From Aquihabitans sp. G128 (GTDB taxonomy: Bacteria; Actinomycetota; Acidimicrobiia; Acidimicrobiales; Iamiaceae): a stretch of DNA of 64,000 nucleotides. Below the pieces are notes generated by a model. The model was not told the origin of the DNA. It did not search any database and saw nothing but the letters and a program-made list of their open reading frames with translations. Positions 52,779 through 62,477 of the stretch are shown piece by piece. Where the stretch lies: assembly GCF_019048865.1 (NCBI RefSeq), contig NZ_CP077604.1, positions 3,162,001 to 3,226,000 of the forward strand, in the 5' to 3' direction. The first letter of the stretch is position 1. Each line of letters starts with the position of its first letter. The translations under genes and the position numbers were made by a program.

Positions 52779-53444
52779 TCAGCCGGGGCACGGGTCGTCC
52801 GGCTCCTCGGGGTCGCAAGCCCCTGGACCGGAGTAGATGATGTTCTCCTGGATGGCCCGCAGGCGGGGCATCGACGTCTTGAACGTGCTCTGCAGGGTCG
52901 CCCGGTACTTCAGGCGCTGGAAGCAGTAGGTGGTGTCCGGCAGGGCGTAGTCCAGCGTCGCCTCGCCCTGGTAGGCCCGGCCGCCCGCGGTACCGGTGAA
53001 GGTGATCTCCTGGCGGAAGTAGTTCGGCCCGTAGGTGCCCGACGGCAGCTGCTTCGGGGTCGTCGCGCTGGTGGTCTTCCAGTTCGACAGGCCCGAGGTG
53101 TCACGCACCGAGGCTCGCCGGGCCGGGAAGTAGGCCGCCACCGAACCGGCCAGGGTCGAGGCGGACGAGCAGATCACGGTGCCGAACGTGTGGGCCACGG
53201 CGTCGGCGCCGTTGGGCGAGCCGATGTCGATGCCGTAGGTGCTGTAGCTGGCGATGTAGTCCTTGGGACCGAACCACACCCAGTAGCTGCCGGCCTTGTG
53301 CTTGACGAAGTCGCCGGGCATGCAGGCCGACGCGACGAGGGCGGCGGCGCAGGCCACGGCCACGAAGGCGGCGCGGCGGGTGCGGCGGCGGCCCGGCGAG
53401 CGGGGCGCCTCGGTCTGGGGTTCGGACAGCGGGCTCACGGTCAC
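52779..53444 (-). CDS. Exported lipoprotein of unknown function
   Basis: 221 aa, GTG start. A twin-Arg-like basic lead (RRRTRRAAFVAVACAAALVASAC) ends in a lipobox ASAC with Cys at about 41. The mature domain contains GSYWVWFGPKDYIASYSTYGIDI, GADAVAHTFGTVICSSA, SGTYGPNYFRQEITFTG and LDYALPDTTYCFQRLKYRATL, a beta-rich, aromatic-rich secreted domain with several Cys. No family is recognised. The C-terminus is acidic (EEPDDPCPG). It may act with the neighbouring secreted GH16 enzyme, but nothing beyond proximity supports this. Confidence 0.65.
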   Translation of the reverse strand: MTVSPLSEPQTEAPRSPGRRRTRRAAFVAVACAAALVASACMPGDFVKHKAGSYWVWFGPKDYIASYSTYGIDIGSPNGADAVAHTFGTVICSSASTLAGSVAAYFPARRASVRDTSGLSNWKTTSATTPKQLPSGTYGPNYFRQEITFTGTAGGRAYQGEATLDYALPDTTYCFQRLKYRATLQSTFKTSMPRLRAIQENIIYSGPGACDPEEPDDPCPG

Positions 53445-53568
53445 CTCGAGGTGGGGGACGACGTTGACCGTCGAAGGGAACCACCCCGCCGCGAACGGGC
53501 CGCGAACGGCGCCGGGACCGCTGCGACGCCCGGCCTGCAGGCGGGTCGCGACGGTCCCGGACCGCTCG

Positions 53569-53985
53569 TCACACGACGGTGAGCGTGACCTCGATGTTCC
53601 CGCGGGTGGCGTTGGAGTAGGGGCACACCTGGTGGGCCCGGGCCACCAGCGCCTCGGCCGCCTCGCGGTCCAGGTTGGGCACGGTCACGTCGAGCTCGAC
53701 CTCCAGGCCGAACCCGCCGTCGTCCAGGGCGCCGATGCCGACGCTGGCCGACACCTCGGTGCCGTTCACGTCGAGCTCGTCCTGGCCGGCCACCACCTTG
53801 AGCGCCGAGTGGAAGCAGGCTGCGTAGCCGGCGGCGAAGAGCTGCTCGGGGTTGGTGGCGCCGCCCGGGCCGCCCATCTCCTTGGGGATGCGCAGGTCGA
53901 CGTCGACGATCCCGTCCTCGGAGGTGGCGTGGCCGTTGCGGCCGTCCCCGGTGGCGGTGGCGACGGCGGTGTAGAGGGTCTGCAT
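53569..53985 (-). CDS. ohr: Organic hydroperoxide resistance protein Ohr
   Basis: A 138-aa cytoplasmic thiol peroxidase of the Ohr/OsmC family that reduces organic hydroperoxides with lipoyl thiols. The two reactive Cys are in YAACFHSAL (C57) and HQVCPYSNATRGN (C121), and the Arg-bearing loop DLRIPKEMGGPGG is intact. ATG 53983-53985 is preceded by AGGAG. It is divergent from ohrR with an operator-like palindrome between them, so it should be induced by organic peroxides when OhrR is oxidised. Confidence 0.93.
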   Translation of the reverse strand: MQTLYTAVATATGDGRNGHATSEDGIVDVDLRIPKEMGGPGGATNPEQLFAAGYAACFHSALKVVAGQDELDVNGTEVSASVGIGALDDGGFGLEVELDVTVPNLDREAAEALVARAHQVCPYSNATRGNIEVTLTVV

Positions 53986-54021
53986 GGTGCACTCCTGCGG
54001 TTGGGTCCCGCCATCATGTCG

Positions 54022-54040
54022 TGCACGATCGAATTGTGCA
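54022..54040. promoter_or_regulatory. OhrR operator-like palindrome
   Basis: TGCACGATCGAATTGTGCA is a 19-bp near-perfect palindrome (one mismatched pair) centred between the divergent ohr and ohrR starts, in an AT-richer pocket as is usual for MarR-type sites. Confidence 0.7.
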
Positions 54041-54055
54041 ACCACTTCTTCCTGG

Positions 54056-54061
54056 TAGCCT
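54056..54061 (+). promoter_or_regulatory. -10 box of a leaderless promoter (ohrR)
   Basis: TAGCCT is followed by 6 bases and then ATG 54068, 16 bases downstream of the palindrome. Confidence 0.55.
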
Positions 54062-54067
54062 GCCGCC

Positions 54068-54532
54068 ATGGCGTCGACCTACGAGCAGCTCGAGCTGGAC
54101 CGGCAGCTGTGCTTCGCCCTCCACCGGGCCAGCCGGGCGGTGGTGCGCAGCTACGGCCCCCTGCTGGAGGCCAGCGGCCTGACCTACCCGCAGTACCTCG
54201 TGCTGCTGGTGCTGTGGGAGGAGCCCGACCGGCCCTTCACCGTCGGCGAGGTCGGCGGCCGGCTCCACCTCGACAGCGGCACCCTCACCCCGCTGCTCAA
54301 GCGGCTCGAAGGCCTCGGCCACGTCCGCCGCACCCGCGACACCGCCGACGAGCGACGGGTCCTCGTGGCCCTCACCCCCGAGGGCCTGGCGCTGCGCGCC
54401 GAGCTGGCCGAGGTCCCCCTGGAGCTCTTCTCGGGCATGGGCCTCGAGCCTGACGACGCCCGCCGGCTGCACGGCGCGCTGGTGGGCCTCGCCGCCCGGC
54501 TCGAGGCCGACGAGGCCATCGGCTCGCGGTAG
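54068..54532 (+). CDS. ohrR: MarR-family organic peroxide sensor OhrR
   Basis: A 154-aa winged-helix repressor. The peroxide-sensing Cys is at position 15 (LDRQLCFALHRASR), the characteristic OhrR location, and the Tyr residues that hydrogen-bond it are plausibly the YGPLLEASGLTYPQYLVLL pair. The recognition helix region is DSGTLTPLLKRLEGLGHVRRTRDTADERRVLVALT. Oxidation of C15 releases it from the palindrome at 54022 and switches on ohr and itself. The leaderless start supports ATG 54068. Confidence 0.93.
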   Translation: MASTYEQLELDRQLCFALHRASRAVVRSYGPLLEASGLTYPQYLVLLVLWEEPDRPFTVGEVGGRLHLDSGTLTPLLKRLEGLGHVRRTRDTADERRVLVALTPEGLALRAELAEVPLELFSGMGLEPDDARRLHGALVGLAARLEADEAIGSR

Positions 54533-54557
54533 CGGACCTCGCTCGCACCGCGGCGCA

Positions 54558-55274
54558 TCAGGCCGAAGGGGCGCCTGCGGGGTCCTCGTCGGCGTCGATG
54601 GCGGCCACCGGCTCCTCCTGGCGCCACACCGCGAACACCGCGGTGGCGGCGGCCAGCCACGCCAGGCCCAGCACGTAGCCGCCCACCACGTCGGACACGA
54701 AGTGCACGCCCAGGAAGAGGCGCGACGTGCCCACCAGGAGGACCAGCACCACCACCGCCACCGAGCCCACCCGGCGCAGGCGGTGCGGGAGCCACGGCCA
54801 GATGGCGATGAGCAGGGCGCCGTAGGTGACCGTCGAGGACATGGCGTGGCCCGAGGGGAAGCTCTTGCCGAGCGCCGTGGCGACCGGGTGGTCGACCACC
54901 GGGCGGGGCCGGTCGACCGCCGCCTTCACGAGGGTGTCGACGATGCCGCCGCCCAGCGAGGTCACCACGAGGTACACGCAACGCCGACGGTGCCCCGGGC
55001 GCCAGACCAGGACGACGGTGAACAGCACGACCGCCGCGAGGAGCGGCGGGCGGCCCAGCCAGCTGATGGCCTGCAGCACGCCGACCGCCCCCGCCCGACC
55101 GTGCACCCAGCGGTTGAGCGAATCGGCCACGTGCCCGTCGGCGCGGGTGAGGCCACCGCCGTCGAGCACCTGGAAGGTCAGGGTGGCGAACGGGATGGCC
55201 ACCAGCACGAAGGCCACGCCCACCAGCGTGAGCCGGAGGCCGTAGCGCTCGGCGGGGTCGAGGCGGGCGCGCAC
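54558..55274 (-). CDS. PAP2-family membrane phosphatase
   Basis: 238 aa, about six spans, GTG start. The three phosphatase motifs are intact: KAAVDRPRP (KxxxxxxRP), PSGHAMSS (PSGH) and SRLFLGVHFVSDVVGG (SRxxxxxHxxxD). The active site would face outside and hydrolyse lipid pyrophosphates such as undecaprenyl- or polyprenyl-diphosphate, or phosphatidic acid. The C-terminal tail is acidic. It is convergent with ohrR and lies downstream of the DUF1206 gene on the same strand, 90 bases apart. Confidence 0.87.
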   Translation of the reverse strand: MRARLDPAERYGLRLTLVGVAFVLVAIPFATLTFQVLDGGGLTRADGHVADSLNRWVHGRAGAVGVLQAISWLGRPPLLAAVVLFTVVLVWRPGHRRRCVYLVVTSLGGGIVDTLVKAAVDRPRPVVDHPVATALGKSFPSGHAMSSTVTYGALLIAIWPWLPHRLRRVGSVAVVVLVLLVGTSRLFLGVHFVSDVVGGYVLGLAWLAAATAVFAVWRQEEPVAAIDADEDPAGAPSA

Positions 55275-55364
55275 GGCGGGGCAGGTCGATGCCCCCGTGG
55301 CTACCAGCCGACCGGCGGTCGGCGGTGCCCGGCGGCGCGTCGGCCGACGACTCCCGCGCCGAGC

Positions 55365-56223
55365 TCATGCGTGGGTCAGCTCCGAGGACTTGCGGAACGT
55401 GGCGTCGAGCACGCGGTACACGCCGAAGAGCACCAGCCCCACGGCCAGCGCCAGCAGCAGGCGGGGGCCCTGGCTGGTGGTGGCCAGCTCGCGCAGGGCC
55501 TGGTCGAGGCCACGGGTCTCGTCCGGGTCGTGCTGGAGGCCGGCGTCGACCAGGAACCAGCCGACGAGGGCGAAGGCCCCGAACCGGGCGAGGTACCCGG
55601 CCACGCCCAGCAGCTCGACGGCACGACGCCGACCGGGCGACAGCCGGCCCAGGTCCAGCGCGTCGAGGAACGAGCGGGTCACCGCCCGACGACCGTTCCA
55701 GAGCCCCGTGCCGATGACCACCAGGCCGGCCGCCACCACCAGCCACGGGCCCAGCGGCCACGACAGGACCACGGCGGTGGAGTGGCGCTCGCTCTCGCCG
55801 GAGCCGCCGGACCCCCCCGGAACCCGAGGCCGACCCGCCCGACGAGGACGTGAGCAGCCGCACGGCGACCAGCGTGAAGCTGGCGTAGATGGCCGCCCGG
55901 CCGACGTTGCCGGCCCGCTTGGCCGCCGACTTCGAGTCCTCGTCGTCGCCCACCTCGCCACGGACGGCGAGCACCAGCCGCCAACCCAGGTGGGCCACGA
56001 GCCCGACCACCAGGACCAGCAGGAGGACCCGGCCGTAGGGCTGGTGGGCCACCGTCTGGATGGCGCCCTTCTGGCTGGGCTTGGCCTCGTCGTCGCCCTG
56101 CGAGACCTGCACGGCCAGCAGGCCGACCACGCCGTAGAGCACGCCCTGGGTGGCGATGGCCACGCGGCCCAGCCGTTCGACGTTGGCGTCGGCGCGGGCG
56201 CCGGTCACCGTGAGGGTGGTCAT
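55365..56223 (-). CDS. DUF1206 membrane protein, frameshifted
   Basis: 285 aa if repaired, with six spans. Three repeats of the DUF1206 unit are visible, each a pair of helices: RLGRVAIATQGVLYGVVGLLAVQV, then a middle unit, then LLGVAGYLARFGAFALVGWFLVDAGLQHDP, plus GVYRVLDATFRK at the end. The frame breaks in C7 (55812-55818 on the plus strand); deleting one base gives GSGGSGGSGESERHSTAVVLS and restores the repeats. The family is widespread in soil actinobacteria and of unknown function. ATG 56221-56223. Homopolymer error or slippage is likely. Confidence 0.78.
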
Positions 56224-56465
56224 CGGGTTCCCCTAGTCCGCCGCACGGGGAGCGGTGCGGCTGGAGCGGCCCCTACCCCGGCGAGCGAGCGGGTCGAACC
56301 AGGTTGCGCCGGGCACGACGACCCCGGGCCAGCGGGCGGACCGACCCGGGGTGCGTCGACGGGTCCACCGGTCCCCGCTCAGCGGGCGGTCCGAGCGAGG
56401 ACCGGTGGGAGGGGGGGCCGGCCCCGAGCCGGGGGGAGTGGGTCGGGACCGGCCGGGCGTGGCCG

Positions 56466-57281
56466 TCAGAGGTCCGGGTGGTCCAGCACCCAGCTCTCGG
56501 TGGACGGCGGGAATTCGGAGACCAGCCAATCGATGACGCCGGCGGCGGCATCGGACAGGCAGGAGCGACAAGTGGCGGGGAGGGCCCCGCGCGTGGCCAG
56601 GGCGTGCTGCGAGGCCCAGACGGACTCGCTCATGGCCTGGGCGCGTTGCTGGCCCTCGGCGAGGGTGGCCTCCAGGTGGGCCGGCGCCCACTCGAGGATG
56701 GCCTCGTCTCGCGACTCCTCGGCGAGCCGGACGACGTGCTGCCAGCGGTAGGCCAGCTGGCGCGGCGCGAGCTCGGGGTTGGTGAGGATCTCGTCGATGG
56801 TGGCGGCCAGGCTCAGGAGGCGGGCGTTCGGGCCGAGCTGCGCCGGCGGGGCCCCGGGCGTGGCATCGGCCCGGAGGGCGAACGACGCGCCGTGGGCCAC
56901 CTGGAGCGTGACCGGCAGGCGATCGACCTGCTCCTGGTCGAGGTACGGCAGCTCGGACCGGACGAGGAGGACGCCGTCACCATCCGCCGCGGCGATGCCT
57001 GCGTCGGCCAGGCGGCGGACGGCGGCATCGAGCTCGACCCGGTGGTTCGGCCCCACGACGCCGAGGCCGGTGGCGAGGTCCGCCCAGGCCACCTCGATGC
57101 GGCTGGCGTCCTGGGCCACCATGCGGGTCAGGAGCCGAGCGACGCTGGTGGCGGTGGGGCCCACCAGCGGGGTCCAGTAGTGGTCGACGTAGGCGGAGCG
57201 GGGATCGACGCCGGGACCGTTGCGGGGCGGTTCGAGCCAGCGGCGGACGGCCAGGTGGCCGGAGACATCGGTGGCGGTCAT
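56466..57281 (-). CDS. Conserved hypothetical protein
   Basis: 271 aa, soluble. Features include VDHYWTPLVGPTATSVARLLTRMV (about 32-55), a winged-helix-like region DLATGLGVVGPNHRVELDAAVRRLADAG (about 68-95), VLLVRSELPYLDQEQVDRLP and a C-terminal CRSCLSDAAAGVIDWL. The WTPxLGPTAxxLLRRLA...TxxLAxxLGLG sequence recurs in uncharacterised actinobacterial proteins with an HTH-like fold, so a DNA-binding role is possible but unproven. The 242 bases upstream of DUF1206 (56224-56465) hold nothing recognisable. Confidence 0.65.
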   Translation of the reverse strand: MTATDVSGHLAVRRWLEPPRNGPGVDPRSAYVDHYWTPLVGPTATSVARLLTRMVAQDASRIEVAWADLATGLGVVGPNHRVELDAAVRRLADAGIAAADGDGVLLVRSELPYLDQEQVDRLPVTLQVAHGASFALRADATPGAPPAQLGPNARLLSLAATIDEILTNPELAPRQLAYRWQHVVRLAEESRDEAILEWAPAHLEATLAEGQQRAQAMSESVWASQHALATRGALPATCRSCLSDAAAGVIDWLVSEFPPSTESWVLDHPDL

Positions 57282-57371
57282 GACCTCGGCTCCCCTCCGT
57301 TCGGCGATCGTGCGGACGGGGATGAGGACGTGAGACGGCGCCGATCATGACGCCGCCCCGCCGGGTCGGGC

Positions 57372-58358
57372 TCAGCCGTGCTGCCAGACCCGGTTGGCGA
57401 GGGTGCGGGTGCCGGCCAGGGCGGCACGGTCGAGGGCGGCGAGGTCCTCGGCGCCGATCTCCCACCCGAGCGCCCCGGCGTTCTCCAGCGCCTGGGCCCG
57501 GTTCTTCGCCCCGGGGATGGGCACCGCGCCCTTGGCCATGATCCAGTTGAGCGCCACCTGGCCCGGCGCCTTGCCGCCGTTGGCCTCGCCGATGCGTCGC
57601 AGCTCGGCCACCACGCCGTCGACCACCTCCATCGGGTGGGCGGAGAAGTTGCGCTTGCCGGGCGGCGGGTTGGCCACCGAGTACTTGCCGGTGAGCCGCC
57701 CCTGCCCGAGCGGCGAGTAGGCCAGCGGCAGCACGCCCAGCTCGGCGCAGGTGCCCAGCAGGCCACCGAGCTCGGGACCGCGACGCAGCAGCGAGAACTC
57801 GATCTGGTTGGTGGCCAGCGGCAGGCCCCGCTGGGCCAGCTGGGCGTGGATGGCTCGGGTCTCCTTCGCCGAGTAGTTCGACACCCCGACCGCCTCGACC
57901 AGGCCCTCCTGGTGGGCGGCCGCCAGGGCCTCGGCCAGCGCGCCCTTGCCACGGAGGCTGATCGGGCCGTGGATCTGGTAGAGGTCGACCGATGCCACGC
58001 CCAGCCGATCGAGCGAGGCCCGCAGGGACGACAGCAGCGCCCCCTTGACGTTCAGCTTCCACGGCAGCGGCATGAACTTGGTGGCGAGCTGCACCTTGGC
58101 CGCCCGGGCGGGGTCGGCCGCCAGCAGGCCGCCGATGATGCGCTCGCTCTCGCCGTCGCCGTAGACCTCGGCGGTGTCGAAGAAGGTGGCGCCGGCATCG
58201 ATGGACGCCTCCCAGGCCTCCTCGATCGTGGTCTCGGTGAGGGCGGTGTCGTAGGTCCCCATGCCCCAGGTCGACCGGTCGCCCCAGGCCCAGGTCCCCA
58301 CGCCGAGCGACCCGACGGCCACCTCGGTACCGGCCAGCACGTGCTCGTGGATCGTCAT
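57372..58358 (-). CDS. Aldo/keto reductase
   Basis: A 328-aa TIM-barrel NADPH-dependent oxidoreductase. The catalytic tetrad is recognisable: Asp and Tyr in TFFDTAEVYGDGESE, Lys in LATKFMPLPW and His in LYQIHGP. The cofactor region PIPGAKNRAQALENAGALGWE is the usual NADP site. It follows the plant-type AKR (YajO / pyridoxal reductase-like) group. The substrate is unknown. A -10 box 7 bases upstream supports ATG 58356-58358. Confidence 0.9.
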   Translation of the reverse strand: MTIHEHVLAGTEVAVGSLGVGTWAWGDRSTWGMGTYDTALTETTIEEAWEASIDAGATFFDTAEVYGDGESERIIGGLLAADPARAAKVQLATKFMPLPWKLNVKGALLSSLRASLDRLGVASVDLYQIHGPISLRGKGALAEALAAAHQEGLVEAVGVSNYSAKETRAIHAQLAQRGLPLATNQIEFSLLRRGPELGGLLGTCAELGVLPLAYSPLGQGRLTGKYSVANPPPGKRNFSAHPMEVVDGVVAELRRIGEANGGKAPGQVALNWIMAKGAVPIPGAKNRAQALENAGALGWEIGAEDLAALDRAALAGTRTLANRVWQHG

Positions 58359-58365
58359 GGCCCGA

Positions 58366-58371
58366 ACCGTA
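58366..58371 (-). promoter_or_regulatory. -10 box of a leaderless promoter (aldo/keto reductase)
   Basis: On the minus strand TACGGT is followed by 7 bases and then ATG 58358. Confidence 0.5.
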
Positions 58372-58423
58372 GACGGGTCGGTACCGTCGGGAACCAGGGC
58401 CGGGACCACCACGTCGGAGCGGG

Positions 58424-59344
58424 GTGCACACACATCGGGTGGTGGTCGGGTTGCTGGCGGGCGGGCTCCTGCTCGGTGCGGTGGGGTGCGGCGCCAGCGA
58501 GGGCGGCGTGCGCACCGGCGGGGAGGGCTCGTCGACCACGGCCGGCCCGAGCACCACTAAGCCCCCGCTGGTGCCCAGCACCCCCACCACCGAGCCGGAC
58601 GACGGTCCCCTGGTCCTGCCGGCCGACCAGGTGGTGTGGCAGGAGCGCTCGGGGGGCGGCTTCGTGCCCTACGGCGCGGTGGCCGCCGAGGTCCCCCAGG
58701 TGACGATCTACGGCGACGGCCGGGTGTTCGTGGCCAGCCCGGGCGACGGCTACGTCTTCGGCCAGCCCATCCCGCTGCGCACCGGTCGGGTGGCACCCGC
58801 CGCGCTGGAGGCGTTCGTGCGCGAGGTGCAGGGGTCGGGCCTCTTCACCGAGGCCGGGACCGACTTCGGCACGCCCAACGTGACCGACGGGCCCACCACC
58901 AGCGCCACCTTCCAGGGCTCGGCTGCCGCTCCCCTCACCGCCAGCGCCTACTTCCTGGGCGGCGACTTCACCGACGGCCTGAGCAAGGCGCAGCTGGGCC
59001 GGCGCCAGGCCTTCGAGCGGCTGGTGTCGGAGGCGTCCCACCTGGCGGGCGACCTCGCGGCCTGGACGCCGGACCACGTCCGCGTCGTCGACCTGACGAC
59101 CGAGGGCCAGGTCCCCGACGGCGCTCCCGCCGCCTGGCCCGGCCCGGCGCTCGACTCGTTCCTCGAGACGTCCGGGGAGCCGGGCGCCACCCGTGCGTGC
59201 GGCGAGCTCACCGGCGACGCGGCGGCCCGTGCCTACGCAGCCGCGCTGGCCAACGGCTCGACCACGTGGACCGCCGACGGCCAGGTCCGCAACCTCGTGG
59301 TGGCGGCCCTGGTGCCGGGCGAGGAGGCCTGCCCCGACCGGTGA
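58424..59344 (+). CDS. Exported lipoprotein of unknown function
   Basis: 306 aa, GTG start. The signal peptide VVVGLLAGGLLLGAVGCG has its lipobox Cys at about 22, then a Thr/Pro/Gly tether (STTAGPSTTKPPLVPSTPTTEP). The mature domain reads VTIYGDGRVFVASPGDG, PAALEAFVREVQGSGLF and GELTGDAAARAYAAALANGSTTWTADGQ, a pattern seen in actinobacterial surface lipoproteins with no known function. No catalytic motif is present. It ends about 40 bases before the operator of the next operon. Confidence 0.7.
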   Translation: MHTHRVVVGLLAGGLLLGAVGCGASEGGVRTGGEGSSTTAGPSTTKPPLVPSTPTTEPDDGPLVLPADQVVWQERSGGGFVPYGAVAAEVPQVTIYGDGRVFVASPGDGYVFGQPIPLRTGRVAPAALEAFVREVQGSGLFTEAGTDFGTPNVTDGPTTSATFQGSAAAPLTASAYFLGGDFTDGLSKAQLGRRQAFERLVSEASHLAGDLAAWTPDHVRVVDLTTEGQVPDGAPAAWPGPALDSFLETSGEPGATRACGELTGDAAARAYAAALANGSTTWTADGQVRNLVVAALVPGEEACPDR

Positions 59345-59383
59345 GCACCACGTCCTCGACGGGTGGGCGGGTGCGGGCGGGTT

Positions 59384-59400
59384 TCTGACGGTCCGTCAGA
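59384..59400. promoter_or_regulatory. Operator palindrome TCTGACG-GTC-CGTCAGA
   Basis: 7-bp perfect arms around GTC, in the -35 region of the promoter at 59420. It has the same TGACG-N3-CGTCA core as the sites at 11341 and 14385. Confidence 0.65.
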
Positions 59401-59419
59401 CAGCCGGGCGGATTGTCGG

Positions 59420-59425
59420 TATCGT
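59420..59425 (+). promoter_or_regulatory. -10 box of a leaderless promoter (reductase operon)
   Basis: TATCGT is followed by 7 bases and then ATG 59433. Confidence 0.55.
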
Positions 59426-59432
59426 CGGCGCG

Positions 59433-60530
59433 ATGGGTGACCAGGGGACCAGCCGGACCGTCGTGTGGGGCACGGGCAACGTGGGGCGGGCCGCCATCCG
59501 CGCCGTCGACGCCCACCCGGCGCTCGAGCTGGCCGGGGTGATCGTGCACGACCCCGCCAAGGTCGGGCGCGACGCCGGCGACCTCGGCGACGTGGGCCGC
59601 ACCCTCGGCGTGGCGGCCACCGCCGACATCGAGGCAGCCCTGGCCGATGCCGACGCCGTGGTCTACGCCGCCTCGGGCGACATCCGACCGGATGACGCCC
59701 TCGCCGACATCACCCGTGCCATCCGAGCGGGGGCGACGGTGGTGACGCCGTCGATCTACCCGCTGTACGACCCCACCTCGGCGCCCGCGGAGCTGCGCGA
59801 CCCCGTGCTGGCCGCCATCGCCGAAGGCGGCGGCTCGCTGTTCGTCTCCGGCATCGACCCGGGCTGGGGCAACGACATCCTCCCGATCCTGGCCACCGGC
59901 CTGGCCAGCACGGTCGAGCAGATCCGCTGCCAGGAGATCTTCGACTACACCACCTACGACCAGCCCGACTCGGTGCGCTACCTCATCGGCATGGGCCAGC
60001 CCATGGACTACGAGCCGCCGATGGTGGCCGCCACGGTGCCGACCATGGTGTGGGGCGGCCAGATCCGCCTCATCGCCCGGGCCCTCGGCGTGGAGCTCGA
60101 CGAGATCCGCGAGACGCTGCTGCGCCGACCGCTCGAGACCACGATCGAGACGCCGCAGATGGGCACGTTCGAGGCCGGCACCCAAGGGGCGCTGCGCTTC
60201 GAGGTGCAGGGCATCGTCGACGGCGAGCCGCTGATCGTCGTGGAGCACATCACCCGCATCCACCCGTCGTGCGCCACCGACTGGCCGATGCCCCCCGAGG
60301 GCGGCGACGGCGCCCACAAGGTGATCATCGAAGGCCGCCCCCGCATCGAGATCAACGTCGAGGCCACCGACGAGGGCGGCAACCGCGCGGCAGGCGGCAA
60401 CGCCACCGCGGTCGGCCGGCTGGTCAACGCCATCGGCTGGCTGCGCGCTGCCGGCCCCGGTCTCTACGACGCCCTCGACGTGCCCCTGCAACCCGCCATC
60501 GGCAAGCTCCAGAAGAAGGTCAGCGCATGA
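59433..60530 (+). CDS. Dihydrodipicolinate reductase-like NAD(P)-dependent dehydrogenase
   Basis: 365 aa. The Rossmann N-terminus VVWGTGNVGRAAIRAVDAHPALELAGVIVHDPAKVGRDAGDL belongs to the DapB-like group that includes 2,4-diaminopentanoate dehydrogenase. Further landmarks are VVTPSIYPLYDP, VSGIDPGWGNDILP and CQEIFDYTTYDQPDSV. True DapB is about 250-270 aa and has a lysine-pathway catalytic motif that I do not see. Acidimicrobial and mycobacterial genomes carry several such paralogues beside lipid or steroid-type catabolic genes, with no settled substrate. Its stop overlaps the next gene (ATGA), and the operator upstream places it in the CoA-metabolism regulon. Confidence 0.8.
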   Translation: MGDQGTSRTVVWGTGNVGRAAIRAVDAHPALELAGVIVHDPAKVGRDAGDLGDVGRTLGVAATADIEAALADADAVVYAASGDIRPDDALADITRAIRAGATVVTPSIYPLYDPTSAPAELRDPVLAAIAEGGGSLFVSGIDPGWGNDILPILATGLASTVEQIRCQEIFDYTTYDQPDSVRYLIGMGQPMDYEPPMVAATVPTMVWGGQIRLIARALGVELDEIRETLLRRPLETTIETPQMGTFEAGTQGALRFEVQGIVDGEPLIVVEHITRIHPSCATDWPMPPEGGDGAHKVIIEGRPRIEINVEATDEGGNRAAGGNATAVGRLVNAIGWLRAAGPGLYDALDVPLQPAIGKLQKKVSA

Positions 60531-61015
60531 AGATCGACGTCCCCGAGGGCAAGCACCCGATCATGTACGTCTGGGGCGAGCTGGTCCCCGGCATCGGCCC
60601 GGCCGCCGCCACCTTCTCGCAGAAGGTCTACGACGACACCACGCTCGGCCTCCGCGAGTTCGAGGCGGCGCGGCTCCGCATGGCCCAGATCAACGGCTGC
60701 CTGTTCTGCCAGGACTGGCGCACCGACCGCGACGGCGAGACGGTCGAGGACGCCTTCCCCCAGGCCGTCGAGGACTGGCGCACCACCGACGCGTTCGACG
60801 ACCGCACCCGCCTCGCCGCCGAGTACGCCGAGCGCTACGCCCTCGACCACCACGGCCTGGACGACGAGTTCTGGGGTCGCATGACCGCGGCCTACGACCA
60901 GCGCCAGATCGTGGAGCTGAGCATGTGCCTCGGCAGCTGGCTGGCCTTCGGCCGCCTCAACCACGTCCTCGGCCTCGACACCATGTGCGTCCTCCCCGGC
61001 CACGAGCCCTCGTAG
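60527..61015 (+). CDS. AhpD-like (carboxymuconolactone decarboxylase family) protein
   Basis: 162 aa, all-helical. The AhpD-type redox pair is in MAQINGCLFCQDWR (C58 and C61), with a downstream His region (ALDHHGLDDEFW) and VELSMCLGSWLAFGRLNHVLGL. Such proteins act as thiol peroxidases or peroxidase adaptors; without an AhpC nearby, a role in handling by-products of the dehydrogenase reaction is possible. It starts inside the stop of the preceding gene and is the second and last gene of the operon. Confidence 0.85.
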   Translation: MKIDVPEGKHPIMYVWGELVPGIGPAAATFSQKVYDDTTLGLREFEAARLRMAQINGCLFCQDWRTDRDGETVEDAFPQAVEDWRTTDAFDDRTRLAAEYAERYALDHHGLDDEFWGRMTAAYDQRQIVELSMCLGSWLAFGRLNHVLGLDTMCVLPGHEPS

Positions 61016-61034
61016 CGGGCTGACATCGGGTCGG

Positions 61035-62399
<1,365 letters not shown>

Positions 62400-62477
62400 C
62401 GGTGCAGTCTGGCCGACCCCAGGCGGGCGGCCGACCGTGGGGCGCAGGAGCCGCTGGGCGCCGGCGCCTCCGCGGCC

